DNA of 22,324 bases from DATJHM01 sp035493895 (GTDB lineage Bacteria; Chloroflexota; Ktedonobacteria; Ktedonobacterales; Ktedonobacteraceae). Location: positions 1 to 22,324 of the forward strand of contig DATJHM010000109.1 of assembly GCA_035493895.1 (NCBI GenBank). The letters run 5' to 3'. The translations under genes were made by a program, and so were the position numbers. Shown one piece after another: positions 22,274-22,324 of the stretch (its first letter is position 1; each line of letters begins with the position of its first letter). Under the pieces are notes generated by a model that was not told the DNA's origin, searched no databases, and saw only the letters and a program-made list of their open reading frames with translations.

Positions 22274-22324
22274 AATCTGTAGAGTCGCCCGCTTGTCTGC
22301 GACCGCGGCGACGACGAAGTGCCC

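Larger units (their letters stand above)
21951..22324. other. Repeat region at the right edge
   Basis: 374 bp, no gene. It contains the inverted copy of the 164-bp repeat (21996-22158) and a solo 34-bp terminus (22240-22273) preceded by CAGACAGGCC and followed by GTAGAGTCGCCCGCTTGTCT, as at 11564 onward. It runs off the window. Confidence 0.6.

Overview
The window looks like an accessory, repeat-laden stretch of a bacterial chromosome of roughly 50% GC. The best guess is a Chloroflexota bacterium of the Ktedonobacteria type. The reasons are the gene repertoire (short PPOX/F420-type enzymes, MalT-like LuxR remnants, BNR/Ycf48-like lipoproteins, MmyB-type regulators), single-gene or short operons, and long intergenic tracts filled with modular repeats. 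This assignment rests on my impression of the proteins and has not been checked by any search.

Layout. 1-185: remnant of a MalT-like LuxR regulator. 354-791: PPOX-class flavin/F420 enzyme. 792-1511: repeats, including a 387-bp MITE-like element. 1512-1931 (-): exported Gln/His-rich low-complexity protein. 1932-2747: dense repeats, including a 71-bp-arm inverted repeat. 2748-4007 (-): seven-Asp-box propeller lipoprotein. 4352-5722 (-): acyltransferase-3 membrane protein. 5723-6297: gene-free, with a palindromic element and a terminator-like hairpin. 6298-6996 (+): TMEM175-type K+ channel. 7090-10870 (-): a four-gene operon consisting of an unknown protein, a monomeric-sarcosine-oxidase-like flavoenzyme, a betaine-homocysteine methyltransferase homologue and a PhnD-like binding protein without a signal peptide. 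10871-12483: repeats, with a second, inverted MITE copy, a 163-bp family copy and a 4 x 29-bp tandem array. 12484-13530 (-): Zn-dependent alcohol dehydrogenase. 14071-14727 (+): unknown helical protein, convergent with a P-loop kinase (14734-15363, -). 15698-17377 (+): CocE/NonD hydrolase. 17408-17545: ISL3 transposase scrap. 17547-18506 (-): quinone-oxidoreductase-like MDR, divergent from an AraC regulator (18701-19615, +). 20033-20929 (-): PdxI/YdbC-like aldo-keto reductase, divergent from an MmyB-type regulator (21072-21950, +). 21951-22324: repeats again.

How genes work together. The clearest functional unit is the 10870-to-7090 operon, which looks built for handling N-methyl or methyl groups: an amine oxidase of the sarcosine-oxidase class beside a Zn-dependent methyltransferase closely resembling BHMT, ending in a cytoplasmic PhnD-fold binder. 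Two regulator/oxidoreductase pairs (AraC/MDR and MmyB/AKR) are divergently arranged, and each has a dyad in the shared intergenic region, which suggests local regulation.

The most striking non-coding content is the modular repeat system. Two inverted copies of a 386/387-bp element share 34-bp terminal inverted repeats, the same terminus recurs as solo ends at two or three other sites, and there are several other dispersed palindromic families. I see no CRISPR array, rRNA or tRNA. Several gene starts were moved from the longest-ORF start to one with a better ribosome-binding site; this is noted in each entry.
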